Shown here: positions 33,601 to 42,400 of the stretch, piece after piece
How the letters are laid out: every line of letters starts with the position of its first letter
Position numbering within the stretch: position 1 is the stretch's first letter
Assembly (NCBI GenBank): GCA_037968815.1
Contig: JBBKWF010000012.1
Coordinates: 1-64,000, forward strand
DNA from: Pseudopedobacter sp037968815
Lineage (GTDB): Bacteria > Bacteroidota > Bacteroidia > Sphingobacteriales > Sphingobacteriaceae
Reading direction: 5' to 3'
DNA length: 64,000 bases
Notes under the pieces: generated by a model
Told to the model about the DNA's origin: nothing
Seen by the model: only the letters and a program-made list of their open reading frames with translations
Database searches by the model: none
Program-made: the position numbers and the translations under genes

Positions 33601-34135
33601 AGAGGTTGTTAAAAGAACTATTAAAGTGGTAGATGTACCTGTAATAGATGTAGGTGAAGACTTAGATATTTTATTAGCGGGAGAGAAACAGATTAAATCG
33701 AAAGTGACGGGCAACGGGCTTAAGTATAAGTGGACGCCTTCTTTAGGTTTAAGCAATGATAGTATCCCAGACCCAGTAGCTTCGCCAACTGAATCAACAA
33801 AATATACTTTGGTGGTTACTTCTAAAGATGGCTGTATGGTAGCAGATGAAGTAAATGTAACCGTACATATTGACCCGATGATTCCGAATGTGTTTTCTCC
33901 AAACTATGATGGTATTAATGATACTTGGTCAATAAAATATCTAGAAACCTTTGTTAAGGCGAGTATTCGTATTTTTAGTAGATCAGGTTTGCAAGTGTTT
34001 TACTCTGACCAGTATACTACACCTTGGGATGGTAAATACAAGAATGAAGAAGCTCCTGTTGGGGTGTATTATTATATTATTGAGCCTAATAATGGTCGTA
34101 ACAGATACACTGGCTCTGTAACTTTGCTTAGATAA
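30635..34135 (+). CDS. Giant PKD-repeat surface protein with T9SS type B C-terminal domain
   Basis: A 1166-residue secreted protein. Residues 1-24 are a signal peptide (ending KVAAQ). About 30-450 resembles the IgGFc-binding N-terminal domain seen in Bacteroidota adhesins (EGVEFWVCFPDHV near the start). Three PKD domains are marked by WLWDFGDG (about 603 and 686) and WFWDFGDG (766). Further beta-sandwich domains follow, and residues 1084-1166 form the gliding-motility-associated C-terminal domain (NVFSPNYDGINDTW to YTGSVTLLR), the type B signal for the type IX secretion system. The PorP/SprF gene begins 2 bases after the stop, the usual pairing. Likely an adhesin; ligand unknown. Confidence 0.88.
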   Translation: MQPFYKLAILFIGFLITFQKVAAQNVSNEGVEFWVCFPDHVPSEDKLATMSLFITSKNNSSGVVSCGTYLVPFTITANTVKEILIPRNESFIGSGSGISKNKGIRVKVDQGQAKVVVYAHVFAGFRSAATLVLPYEALGGKHFAMAYDQEPAKNPLYNSQINVIAVEPNTTINIKPVINGVPQPAFSQTLTDVGDVYQYQNVDDITGTLIEVDSVASGCKRIAVFSGSSGIGISTPTCDIFELKHASLDPLLQQLYPIDSWGKTFPLVPFYNRNAGSIYRVIASEDKTTVTVNGVTTKLNAGAFYSSPPITSVSLIQADKPISVAQFAISQFCSDSRNEFANVIVGDPDMVILNPLEYSIDKITLYSSSKLAITEQYLNVVIPSSKVSTFTINNKSYSANFSSIPNATSYSYAQISLTGLGSNFSLAADTGFNAMAYGFGPVESYAYSAGTSLAATTIVNAVKYETNEVVDIACVNEPYDFKLLLPYIPTKLIWQLDDSSLPIVQENPTSTQVAVNNKLLYQFKLPANKAFTTSGIKNIIVTSSLPVGSNVCSTVDEEKINYTFEVSDLPVAEFSAPAKVCITKPAQFTYVDKKIGEPVTSWLWDFGDGKTSTEQNPSHTYASIGSYKVKLTLISNAGCNSFVFEKNIDIIKPLINNFEIVSPLCTNTSISFIDQSTSTDGGVTNWLWDFGDGTTASDKNPFHVFSKSGTYKVTLTTTSQVGCTETIEKMVKIADPAEIDFMDPGSCINDLVAFDGIIKSGNVSSWFWDFGDGSIDAAEQTKQNAKHKYLSTGTFNVTLKATSTEGCITTLTKTITISGSNPKVSFEVLDKDNLCSNTEVNFKNTTTIVFGNIVKLEIIYENKTGGNSVIYTDNAPEFDKIYTHKYPSSPIDQNYQVIFRAYSGQACYQESLPVTVTVYGSPVVVFDNVDPLCLNVPKILLSAAKETAGVNGTAKLEGKGVVGNYFDPAVAGVGDHEVTYTFTSSKGCKEVVKRTIKVVDVPVIDVGEDLDILLAGEKQIKSKVTGNGLKYKWTPSLGLSNDSIPDPVASPTESTKYTLVVTSKDGCMVADEVNVTVHIDPMIPNVFSPNYDGINDTWSIKYLETFVKASIRIFSRSGLQVFYSDQYTTPWDGKYKNEEAPVGVYYYIIEPNNGRNRYTGSVTLLR

Positions 34136-34137
34136 AG

Positions 34138-35097
34138 ATGAAGAAACTTACGCTACTTTTTCTTTTGATAACAAGCATTGCTTTTGGCCAACAAAGGCCA
34201 TACTATACGCAGTATCTGCAAAATATGGAAATCATTAATCCTGCTTTAACCGGAATGTACAAAGGGATAAATGCAAAACTAGGTTTCCGGAACCAATGGG
34301 TAGGAATTAAGGATGCGCCTAAAACCAGTTACCTTACTTTAAGTACACCTTTAAATATTGATGGAAGTATTTTAACGGCGGGTTCTGCTGATTTCGGGAT
34401 TGAAGAACCTTACACTCGGTCTGATAAGGATTCTTATTATTCTTCTGATAATCACCATGGTGTAGGGGTTAGTTTTATAAATGATGAAACCGGCCCTATT
34501 AATCGTACTACGGCTAATTTAACCTATGCTTACCACTTAATGATGGGAGATATTGCAAATCTATCTTTTGGCGTAGGAGCAGGAATCAGTCGTATTGGTT
34601 TAAATACCTCTGACTTGATTTTTGAAGACCCTAATGACCCTGTGGTTACTAGCGGTGAGGTTCTCAACTGGACGCCCGATGTTAACCTAGGTTTTTATTT
34701 TTATGGTTCTCACTTTTTCTTTGGGGGTTCTATGCAACAGGTAATCAAACAGAAACTGTCTTTTAACAATATCTCTGATAAAAGTGCCGAGGTGTCTCAC
34801 TACTTTTTGACAGGTGGTTACCGCTTTTTTGTTGGCGAAGATATTTCTTTCACCCCATCAGTCATGGCTAAGTACGTAGCGCCTTTCCCTACTTCTTATG
34901 ATTTAAATTTGAAGGTAACTTTCCGAAATAACTTCTGGCTAGGCGGTTCATTCAGGAAAAACGATTCGTTTTCTGTATTGTCAGGATTTACTATTAATAA
35001 AATGATGGAGTTTGGTTACTCTTACGATAGTAATATATCAACTATAAAAACCATTAACTCTGGCTCGCATGAGTTTGTGTTAGGTTTAAGGTTTTAA
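34138..35097 (+). CDS. PorP/SprF family type IX secretion membrane protein
   Basis: A 319-residue outer-membrane protein. Residues 1-17 are a signal peptide (SIAFGQ). RPYYTQYLQNMEIINPALTG is the family's opening signature, and LGFRNQWVGIKDAP follows. The rest alternates amphipathic strands of a beta-barrel, ending GSHEFVLGLRF with the terminal aromatic expected for barrel insertion. PorP/SprF proteins act with type IX secretion and are often encoded right after a type B CTD protein, as here (2-base gap), where SprF is needed to export the large adhesin SprB. The role for this pair is inferred. Confidence 0.9.
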   Translation: MKKLTLLFLLITSIAFGQQRPYYTQYLQNMEIINPALTGMYKGINAKLGFRNQWVGIKDAPKTSYLTLSTPLNIDGSILTAGSADFGIEEPYTRSDKDSYYSSDNHHGVGVSFINDETGPINRTTANLTYAYHLMMGDIANLSFGVGAGISRIGLNTSDLIFEDPNDPVVTSGEVLNWTPDVNLGFYFYGSHFFFGGSMQQVIKQKLSFNNISDKSAEVSHYFLTGGYRFFVGEDISFTPSVMAKYVAPFPTSYDLNLKVTFRNNFWLGGSFRKNDSFSVLSGFTINKMMEFGYSYDSNISTIKTINSGSHEFVLGLRF

Positions 35098-35165
35098 CGA
35101 ATTTTTATTGGCTTTTAAAGTCCTGATGAAAATTAGCATTATAGCGTTAAGACAGATCGGTAAAC

Positions 35166-35852
35166 TTACCTTATCTGAAAACCGAACTTTATACCAGCTT
35201 GAAACGTGAAGCCTGTATAATTAAAGCCGTAAGTTGGTCTTTCGTAGTCTCTATTAGTTTCTAAAAGCTCATTCTTTGTACTTGTTTTGTAGCCAAATCC
35301 TAAATAGGTGTCTAATAACATTGTTGTAGTCCACACCTTATGATATCCCAAATTGCCGAAAATTAATAATGAATTCACAGGATATTTTGTATCTACTTCG
35401 CCAAAGGTGAAATACTCAATACCATCTTCTTGGTAAGCATAGTAGTCTTCCCCTGTTAAAGTGATTTTCATAGTTCGAAAGGTAATACCTGGTGAAAAAT
35501 AAAAGCTGGTTAGCTTTTCTGTTGGGTCTAACTTTAATTTATATGCTAAACTAACTCCCGCACCAGAAACATAATCCTCACTTGCGTCAAACTCGTCATA
35601 ATTGTACAGAAATTTCGCCTTGCCGTTTATGACCTCTAAAGCTCCTACAAAAGCCGAAGCTTTTTCCTTTTGTTGCATTTCAACATCAAACCTTATGGTG
35701 TTGTTTAATAAGTAAATAGGCTGAAAACTGATACTTAATGGAAAATTGCTTTTTGCAACTGCATCGTTAGAAGAAACCTTTTTCATCTGTGCAAATAAAC
35801 CTGCCTGATTAAGAAACAGAGCAACAAAAAAGCTTAAAACTGTCTTTTTCAT
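35166..35852 (-). CDS. Outer-membrane beta-barrel protein of unknown function
   Basis: A 228-residue exported protein. Residues 1-21 are a signal peptide ending GLFAQ. The mature part alternates short strands rich in Tyr, Phe and Gly, such as FYFSPGITFRTM and YLGFGYKT, ending TFQAGIKFGFQIR, consistent with an outer-membrane barrel of about 8-10 strands. No family is recognised. It is the last gene of an operon: its ATG overlaps the stop of the LVIVD lipoprotein gene by 1 base (TAATG), so the barrel probably works with the lipoproteins. Confidence 0.65.
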   Translation of the reverse strand: MKKTVLSFFVALFLNQAGLFAQMKKVSSNDAVAKSNFPLSISFQPIYLLNNTIRFDVEMQQKEKASAFVGALEVINGKAKFLYNYDEFDASEDYVSGAGVSLAYKLKLDPTEKLTSFYFSPGITFRTMKITLTGEDYYAYQEDGIEYFTFGEVDTKYPVNSLLIFGNLGYHKVWTTTMLLDTYLGFGYKTSTKNELLETNRDYERPTYGFNYTGFTFQAGIKFGFQIR

Positions 35853-36601
35853 TATTTAGCCCCGATTTGAATATTACTTAAAAAAACTGCTTCTTGACCA
35901 CTGAAATCATATTGCGATAAGCCCTTTTCTCCAATTAACATCAATGTTTTACCAATGGTAATTGCATCATTTGCTTTAACATCAATAACTCCTTTTTGTA
36001 CTAGGTTCACATTGTCAGTTGCATCAAACCATTTTACTTTATCGTCACACACAAAAAGGTCGTTTCCGCTTAATGCCAAACCCTTAGGATTGTTCATTGG
36101 GTAAGTCTTTACAACTTGAGGTTGCTTTTTATCTTTGATATCAATCACTTCTAATTGTGTAAGTCCTCTTGAGCATCTAATTGCTCCGGTGCTTAAAGTA
36201 ATATATGCATAGTTGTCATTAGCTACCACAGGATCGCAACTTAAAATATGGCGATACTGACTTATTGCTTTTGGAGACAAAGGAGAGCTAATGTCATAGA
36301 TGTACATCCCAGTTTCGCTACCTAAGAATAAAGTATTTCCTAAAGGAAAGATAGTTTCTATTCCAAAACCAATAGGTTGGTCTACTTTGTAAGTTGGGTT
36401 GCTAGCTGTTGTTATGTCAAATATTTTAATATTATTTTGGGTTACGGTATAAAGGTTTTCTCCCACAATGGCAAATCTAGCTAAAGAGCCTGCTTTACCA
36501 GGAGTACTATAATCAGAACTAGAGAATTCGCCACCACCATCTTTACTACAAGAAGCTAAAAAGGCTAGGGATAATATGCAGAGTAAATGTTTAGTTTTCA
36601 T
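35852..36601 (-). CDS. LVIVD-repeat lipoprotein
   Basis: A 249-residue lipoprotein. The signal peptide ends in the lipobox FLASC, with the acylated Cys at about 18. The body is a beta-propeller-like array of short repeats of the LVIVD type, for example NIKIFDITTASNPT, GMYIYDISSPLSPK, and LTQLEVIDIKDKKQPQ, each followed by a strand of YITLSTGAI type. The frame begins 17 codons further upstream, but the ATG at 36601 gives the proper signal peptide. One base separates it from the upstream lipoprotein gene. The substrate or partner is unknown; a cell-surface binding role is inferred. Confidence 0.75.
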   Translation of the reverse strand: MKTKHLLCILSLAFLASCSKDGGGEFSSSDYSTPGKAGSLARFAIVGENLYTVTQNNIKIFDITTASNPTYKVDQPIGFGIETIFPLGNTLFLGSETGMYIYDISSPLSPKAISQYRHILSCDPVVANDNYAYITLSTGAIRCSRGLTQLEVIDIKDKKQPQVVKTYPMNNPKGLALSGNDLFVCDDKVKWFDATDNVNLVQKGVIDVKANDAITIGKTLMLIGEKGLSQYDFSGQEAVFLSNIQIGAK

Positions 36602-36602
36602 A

Positions 36603-37112
36603 TTATTTAAGTTTCCAGTTAACAATGATGCTGTTTTTTGGTCTGTTCTCAATACTGAACTTCGACGGAATTATGCCACCATCTGGCGGAGTAACCTCAG
36701 GGAAAACGTTTTCAATCCTTTTCACAACTGCCAGATTTCCTTTTTCGGCTTCATTTAAGTCAATAGCAACTAAATCTACAGCATTGTCAACGTAAAGGAT
36801 ATTATCTTTTATAGCCATATCAACACAGCCAGGTATGGAGATATAACCTTTGTTAACTGGCGCTTTAGGATTTCTATTATAAATAATATGAACGCCTTTA
36901 TAACGCTCGCTAATGAATATATAATCGTCTTTATAATAAATTTTTGCGGCGTCAGCAATGGTGGTAGTTGGCTTTAAACTTAAAGATTGGTTTAAACTAC
37001 TTCGTTCCATTAATATTGGAACATAATCTGTGTAAACAATAGGTTGGGTTTCAACAGGAGTGCAACCGGAAAGAAGTGCCAAAATTAATACGGGTAGATA
37101 TAATTTTTTCAT
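36603..37112 (-). CDS. Lipoprotein with LVIVD-like segment
   Basis: A 169-residue lipoprotein and first gene of the three-gene operon. The signal peptide ends in LLSGC. The mature part has IFISERYKGVHIIYNRNPKAP, which follows the LVIVD repeat pattern (two strands then a turn before NPxAP), then YISIPGCVDMAIKDNILYVD and LVAIDLNEAEKG. At 169 residues it is shorter than the downstream relative and has fewer repeats. A start 15 codons earlier exists; the ATG at 37112 begins the signal peptide. Function unknown. Confidence 0.7.
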   Translation of the reverse strand: MKKLYLPVLILALLSGCTPVETQPIVYTDYVPILMERSSLNQSLSLKPTTTIADAAKIYYKDDYIFISERYKGVHIIYNRNPKAPVNKGYISIPGCVDMAIKDNILYVDNAVDLVAIDLNEAEKGNLAVVKRIENVFPEVTPPDGGIIPSKFSIENRPKNSIIVNWKLK

Positions 37113-37456
37113 AAGGTTTTTTATATAGGTACGTATTTTGGAAAATAACTGATACAAATTAAATTAAAAATACGATAAGTTGATGTTTCTCAAATAAAAT
37201 AAATTTTATCTAACATTGTTGATTATCAGTATTTTAATGTGATGATGGTCTAATGATGAGCGGTGTGTTTATAAAGAATTTGAAAAGGTTATTAGAGTGG
37301 AGTTAGGTGGGAAGAAACTCAGAGTCTCCTGGAAATTGAGACTCTGTTTGGAAGTAAATCAGTCAACAAACGAAGTGAGTACATAGTTGAAGTATCCTTG
37401 TATAGATTGCTTTAATACTGCATTATAGAGTAGTTTAAAGTTGTTTGATTTAGAGT
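37113..37456. other. Intergenic stretch upstream of the LVIVD operon
   Basis: About 340 AT-rich bases with no gene. It should hold the LVIVD operon promoter near 37150-37230 on the minus strand; I cannot pick one. The only clear structure is the hairpin at 37320-37346. Confidence 0.5.
37320..37349 (-). terminator. Hairpin downstream of the CHAD-like gene
   Basis: CAGAGTCTC (37320-37328) pairs perfectly with GAGACTCTG (37338-37346) around a 9-base loop. TTT follows on the plus strand, and a weakly U-rich stretch on the minus strand. It lies about 110 bases past the CHAD-like gene stop, so it is a modest terminator candidate. Confidence 0.4.
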
Positions 37457-38452
37457 CTAGCCCTTATAAACAGTCTTAAAGTCATTTCTTAGAATATTTA
37501 AAACCCGATGCTCATCAATAAACTGATCAGCCAAAACTTTCATTTCGGCTTTAATATCTTCTGGAGTGATTTTTATATTAGGCAGTAATTTTTTTGCTTC
37601 CTTCTGTATGTCTGATTCTGGCAAAAAGTTCAATTCTTTCAAACTTTCTTCTACACAAATTAACTTTAAACCTTCGTCTTTTAAGTCGCCACTCTTGGCA
37701 ATCATCCAACTTAAAGCATAAAACGCAGATTGGGATACATTGATAGTCGCTGATAACCCTTCAGGAGAAGGCATGATATTAAACTTGCTCTCAAGAACCT
37801 CTTTTGTTAAATAAGTGCTTAGTTTTTTCGATAAATCATCTGGTTTTAACTGAATTAAACCGTCTAGTGCTTGTGCGTAAATGCTTATCCATCGTATTTG
37901 TCGTCTAAATTCATGAACACCAGCTTCTAAATCTTTAAAGTTTAATTCCTCAGATTTATAATCTTTTTTAATGTTTTTAATCTCTTTAGCAATTGCTTTA
38001 GCTATAGCTTTTCGTTCATCATTAGGTTTTAACCAGTCGGCATTTTTCAACCCTTTACTTATCTCTGTAAGTTTATCGCTTAGCCATCTGTTTACCACTA
38101 AAATGTTCCCAAGCTTTTGTAGTTCTTTCTGGTAATTGCTTTGTAAATGATTAGTGATTTTTTCAGGAAAATGAGGCAAACCGGCTAATTCTTTCTGATA
38201 TGCTTCATAATAATCAACTTTTCCGAGTTGATCTTCCAAACTTTTAAAGTCGTTTTTAAGTTCTTTAAAAAGGTCTTTGTTATGAATATTCTTGTATAAG
38301 AGCGTTAAGGCTTCTAAATAAAAAAGGACTTGCCTAGCGTTTGAATTGTAAAAAGTGAGTGCGGGGTTTTGTGAGTTTTTAGCGGTTAACAACAAATCTT
38401 TTAATTTGTTAAGCTGATTATCAAACCTTTTAAAGCCAATATTACTTTCCAT
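37457..38452 (-). CDS. Helical protein, possibly CHAD-like
   Basis: A 331-residue soluble, almost entirely helical protein without signal peptide or membrane segment. HEFRRQIRWISIYAQAL (about 180-196) and ARQVLFYLEALTLLY (about 39-53) resemble the His-plus-basic helices of CHAD domains, which bind polyphosphate. The many Lys residues (for example KAIAKAIAKEIKNIKKDYK near 147-165) would suit binding of an acidic polymer. The likeness is weak and no polyphosphate kinase gene is nearby. I would otherwise call it hypothetical. Confidence 0.45.
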   Translation of the reverse strand: MESNIGFKRFDNQLNKLKDLLLTAKNSQNPALTFYNSNARQVLFYLEALTLLYKNIHNKDLFKELKNDFKSLEDQLGKVDYYEAYQKELAGLPHFPEKITNHLQSNYQKELQKLGNILVVNRWLSDKLTEISKGLKNADWLKPNDERKAIAKAIAKEIKNIKKDYKSEELNFKDLEAGVHEFRRQIRWISIYAQALDGLIQLKPDDLSKKLSTYLTKEVLESKFNIMPSPEGLSATINVSQSAFYALSWMIAKSGDLKDEGLKLICVEESLKELNFLPESDIQKEAKKLLPNIKITPEDIKAEMKVLADQFIDEHRVLNILRNDFKTVYKG

Positions 38453-38563
38453 GCTGTGTTATATTTAGAACTGAAATCTCTAAAAATAAGCAATTATTTA
38501 ATATTGTTTTGGAAGAATGGTTGCACTTATAAATTATTAGAACTGCTAGAGTTTTAAAAAATA

Positions 38564-39967
38564 CTACAACTCAAAACAAACTCCTTTTTCGGGAATTGTA
38601 ACCTCTAATTTATTAAGTTCCATATTTACTTTAAGCGCTTTCATACTTTCTGGTTCGCCGTGTACTAAGAAAACTTTTTTTAGAGTACGGTTTGGGATTT
38701 TTGAAACATACTCCATAATATCTGCATGGTCGCCATGGCCACTTAATAAATCTGTTTTTCTAATGGTAGCCATTACTGATAGCTCTTTTCCTTTGATGTT
38801 AACAAAAGAATCTCCACGCAGTAACTTATGACCTAAAGTTCCTTTAGCGCAAAAACCAATAAAAAATAAAGTAGCGTAAAAGTTTTCTATGTTTTTAAAC
38901 AGATGATCTTGAATTCTGCCACCTTCCAGCATTCCGGCCGATGAAATAATAATACAAGGCTCAAAATGGTTAGATATTTCTTTGCTCTCTTTAAGCTCTT
39001 TTACATAGTTTAGGTTCTCAAACTCGTATTCGTTACCATGTTGCTTGTAAAAAGCTTTGGCTTCGTTACTTACAAATTTGTGGTGCTTTCGGTAAATATC
39101 AGTAGCCATGGTAGCCATTGGGCTATCCACAAATACGGGAATCGGCGGAAGCAAGCCAGTAGAAAATATATTATTGAGCGAAAACACTAAAGATTGAGTT
39201 CTGCCAACACTAAATGCAGGAATAATTAACCTGCCCGGTTGGTCAATGCAAGCTTCTGTGATTACATCAATTAAAGTTTGCTGTAAAGTAGCTGTTGTGG
39301 TATGGAAACGACCACCGTAAGTAGACTCACAAACTAAAAATTCAGTTTCTGGCAAAAACTCAGGATCGTTTAAAACCGGGTAATTTTTACGACCAATATC
39401 GCCGGTAAAGGCAATTGTTTTTTCTACACCACTTTCATTGACAGTAAAATGGGCAGCAACGGCACCTAATAAATGACCTGTTGGTACAAGTCTTAAGGTA
39501 ATGTCTTTATTAATTTTAAAAGGTTTGTTAATTGCGATAGCTACAGTTTTATCGGCAGTATCGTTAACGTGTTTTTGTAAGTATAAAGGTTGTTTATTGT
39601 TGATAAACTTGTTTTTCTTAAACTTTCCACGACTTCGTTTTTTATCCTGTTGCTTACGCATAAAGATGTTTACCGAATCAGAAAGCAACAACTGCATCAA
39701 ATCTGCAGTAGGGTAGGTGCATAAAACCTGACCTTCAAAACCGTTTTTTATAAGCGTAGGTATGTTTCCGCTATGGTCAATGTGGGCGTGAGTTAAAACC
39801 ACCACATCAATATCAGCTGGCGAAAATGGGAAATTTTCGTTTTCTGCTAAGTCAATACCGCCTTCGTAATTTAAACCGCAGTCAATTAAAATGCGAATAC
39901 CGTTTACTTCTAGCAGGTGCATACTACCGGTAACTTGCTCGGCCGCACCCCAAATAGTTAACTTCAT
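38564..39967 (-). CDS. MBL-fold beta-CASP ribonuclease-like hydrolase
   Basis: A 467-residue metallo-beta-lactamase-fold nuclease with a beta-CASP insert, similar to CPSF73/YSH1-type RNA hydrolases. The metal motif is VLTHAHIDHSGNIP (about 56-69); later metal ligands are in GDIGRKNYP and SGHGDHADI, and the C-terminal VHGEPESM holds the last His. The beta-CASP block includes ESTYGGR and ISSAGMLEGGRIQDHL. Bacterial members process RNA. It is preceded by an ABC exporter gene (10-base gap) on the same strand. Confidence 0.9.
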   Translation of the reverse strand: MKLTIWGAAEQVTGSMHLLEVNGIRILIDCGLNYEGGIDLAENENFPFSPADIDVVVLTHAHIDHSGNIPTLIKNGFEGQVLCTYPTADLMQLLLSDSVNIFMRKQQDKKRSRGKFKKNKFINNKQPLYLQKHVNDTADKTVAIAINKPFKINKDITLRLVPTGHLLGAVAAHFTVNESGVEKTIAFTGDIGRKNYPVLNDPEFLPETEFLVCESTYGGRFHTTTATLQQTLIDVITEACIDQPGRLIIPAFSVGRTQSLVFSLNNIFSTGLLPPIPVFVDSPMATMATDIYRKHHKFVSNEAKAFYKQHGNEYEFENLNYVKELKESKEISNHFEPCIIISSAGMLEGGRIQDHLFKNIENFYATLFFIGFCAKGTLGHKLLRGDSFVNIKGKELSVMATIRKTDLLSGHGDHADIMEYVSKIPNRTLKKVFLVHGEPESMKALKVNMELNKLEVTIPEKGVCFEL

Positions 39968-39976
39968 TTATTGTTA

Positions 39977-41806
39977 CTATGAAGAATATTCAAATTGCAA
40001 TGTGCTCAAACGCTTGTATAAGCCATCTTCTAGTTGCGATAGTTCTTTGTGAGTTCCACTTTCAACAATCTGTCCATGGTCTAAAACAATAATTTTATCT
40101 GCTTCTCTAATGGTTGATAATCGGTGAGCAATAATTATTGATGTTCTACCTTTCATCAAAAGCTCTAAAGCTTCCTGTACTAATTTTTCTGATTCAGAAT
40201 CTAAAGAAGAAGTTGCTTCATCCAAAATTAAAATAGCCGGATCTTTTAATAAAGCTCTTGCAATGGCAATACGCTGTCTTTGCCCACCTGATAATTTAAC
40301 ACCACGCTCACCAACTACGGTGTCGTAACCTTCTGGGAAACCCGAAACAAACTGATGTGCGTTGGCTTTTCTGGCAGCTTCCATAATTTCTTCATCGCTT
40401 GCGCTGAGTTTGCCGTAAGCTATGTTTTCTTTAATGGTTCCTCCAAACAAAATAACATCCTGTGGTACAATAGCCACTTGGTTTCTAATATCTGTTAAAG
40501 CAAGGTCTTTAATGGATTGTCCGTCAAATAAAATGGAACCTGTTTGTAGGTTATAAAACCTAAGAATTAAACTAGCGATAGTTGACTTTCCAGCTCCGGA
40601 TGGACCTACAATTGCTACTTTTTCACCTGCATTCGCGTCAAAAGAAACGCCGTTTAGCACTTTTATATCCGGACGAGAAGGATAGTTGAAAAAAGCATTC
40701 TGAAAGCTGATATTTCCTTTTAAAATCTGTTTAATCTGATTGTTTTTTGGGTCAATAGAGATTGGCTCATTTTCTTCATCTAATATTTCTAACACTCTTT
40801 CAGATGCTCCAATTGCCTTTTGTACATTAGCGTATAGCTCTGGAAAACTGCCCATACTTGCACCTACAAAGAAGGAATATAAAAGATAAGCAACAATATC
40901 ACCCACAGACAAACTGCCAGCTTGAACTAAAAGAGCTCCGTACCAAAGAACGCCCATAATTGCCCCAAACAAACAGAAAACAATAAAGGAAGCGAAAACG
41001 CCACGATAGTTTGCGCCTTTCAAAGCAATTTGAACTACTTTTTGTAAGCTTTTTTCATAACGATTGGCTTCATAAGCCTCATTTACAAATGCTTTAACAT
41101 TTGATATACCTTGTAATGTTTCTTCAACAATAGTGTTAGACTCTGCTAACTTATCTTGTGCACTTTTTGAGATTTTACGTAAAGCTTTACCGAAGAAAAC
41201 ACCAGCAACTACAATCACTGGGAAAATACATAAAAGAAAAAAGGTAAGCTTTCCAGATACATAAATCAATATTCCAATACCACCTACAAAAAGAATGATT
41301 TGTCTAAGCATTTCTGCTAAAGTGGTAGTCAAAGTATCCTGAACTTGAGATAAATCAGCTGATATTCTACTGTTTAACTCTCCAACTCTTCGGTTTGCGA
41401 AAAAGTTCATTGGAAGGGTAATCATCTTGAAATAAGTGTCTCTTCTAATGTCAGCTAGTGCTTTTTCCGCAACTTCAACAAATAACCTAATTCTAAAAAA
41501 TGAAACAAAAGCTTGTACAAATAATATAGCAAATGCAATGTAGCCTATTTGGTTAATGGAGTTTGGCAATCCATATTTTGGAGCTTTATCTGTTGCTACA
41601 TCAATCATCACTTGAATTATAGCGGGAAATACTAAAGCACCTCCACTTGAAAGCAAAAGAAAAACAGTTCCAATAATATATTTTGTTTTATAAGGCTTTA
41701 GGTAACTAATTAAAGCACTTATTTTCTTGATGTTTTCTTTATTGATTTTTGATTTTGTGAACTCCTGAGCAGGAGTGGAGCTACTATTTAATCCGTTTCT
41801 GGCCAT
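39977..41806 (-). CDS. ABC exporter, fused permease-ATPase (MsbA-like)
   Basis: A 609-residue half-transporter that dimerises in the inner membrane. Residues about 40-330 hold the six-helix ABC transmembrane domain, with the first helices YIIGTVFLLLSSGGALV and IGYIAFAILFVQAFVSF. The ATPase domain starts near 365, with Walker A GPSGAGKST, signature LSGGQRQRIAIARAL, Walker B ILILDEATSSLDSES and the switch His in IIIAHRLSTI. The cargo cannot be read; MsbA-type relatives flip lipids, others export drugs. Ends 10 bases before the beta-CASP gene starts, so likely an operon. Confidence 0.9.
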   Translation of the reverse strand: MARNGLNSSSTPAQEFTKSKINKENIKKISALISYLKPYKTKYIIGTVFLLLSSGGALVFPAIIQVMIDVATDKAPKYGLPNSINQIGYIAFAILFVQAFVSFFRIRLFVEVAEKALADIRRDTYFKMITLPMNFFANRRVGELNSRISADLSQVQDTLTTTLAEMLRQIILFVGGIGILIYVSGKLTFFLLCIFPVIVVAGVFFGKALRKISKSAQDKLAESNTIVEETLQGISNVKAFVNEAYEANRYEKSLQKVVQIALKGANYRGVFASFIVFCLFGAIMGVLWYGALLVQAGSLSVGDIVAYLLYSFFVGASMGSFPELYANVQKAIGASERVLEILDEENEPISIDPKNNQIKQILKGNISFQNAFFNYPSRPDIKVLNGVSFDANAGEKVAIVGPSGAGKSTIASLILRFYNLQTGSILFDGQSIKDLALTDIRNQVAIVPQDVILFGGTIKENIAYGKLSASDEEIMEAARKANAHQFVSGFPEGYDTVVGERGVKLSGGQRQRIAIARALLKDPAILILDEATSSLDSESEKLVQEALELLMKGRTSIIIAHRLSTIREADKIIVLDHGQIVESGTHKELSQLEDGLYKRLSTLQFEYSS

Positions 41807-41888
41807 TTAAAGGGTGTTATATGCGTCTGGAAATGATTTTATCCGTTGACAATGGGCGCAAAACTAAGATATATTTTAGTTAATGCCT

Positions 41889-42398
41889 CTATTTAGATGA
41901 AATTTTACGGAACACAAACAGTGCGAAACTAATGATTGCCAAAGCCAAGGCAAAAGATACCAATTGGTAAAACTTTTTACTGTTTTTAACTTCTTGTAAC
42001 TCTTTGCTTAACTTTTCATTTTGCGTATCTAGCTTGTTAATAGTACGCATATAGCCCATGTTTCTGCTTTCAGATTCTTTAGATTCTGATGCTACTTTTT
42101 CTTGCTGATAAGTTTTAAAGTCTAGTAAGGTTTTGGTTTCTTTTAAAATTGAATTATCGGTTTCAATAATCTGCTTTAAAATGTCCATGCTTTTCTGCAT
42201 GTCTTTTTTTGTTTTAAAGCCAAAGATGCCAGTTTTTTTGTCTAAACTTTCGGTAAACTGTCCAAATTTGCTTACTCTGGAATCAAGCATTTCATTGATT
42301 TTGTTTCGCTGTAATTGATAAGCCAAACTATCTGTATTTTGAAAGCAAAATACAGGATAACTAACAGTCAGTAATAAAATGATAATCAAAAACCTCAT
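41889..42398 (-). CDS. Exported coiled-coil protein with C-terminal membrane anchor
   Basis: A 169-residue protein of unknown function. Residues 1-18 are a signal peptide (PVFCF). About 25-135 is helical, with a heptad-rich coiled coil around 105-140 (INKLDTQNEKLSKELQEVKN). One membrane helix spans about 145-164 (LVSFALALAIISFALFVF), followed by a basic end (RKISSK), so most of the protein faces the periplasm. It starts 2 bases after the DUF62 gene ends, indicating co-transcription. Confidence 0.6.
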   Translation of the reverse strand: MRFLIIILLLTVSYPVFCFQNTDSLAYQLQRNKINEMLDSRVSKFGQFTESLDKKTGIFGFKTKKDMQKSMDILKQIIETDNSILKETKTLLDFKTYQQEKVASESKESESRNMGYMRTINKLDTQNEKLSKELQEVKNSKKFYQLVSFALALAIISFALFVFRKISSK

Positions 42399-42400
42399 AA

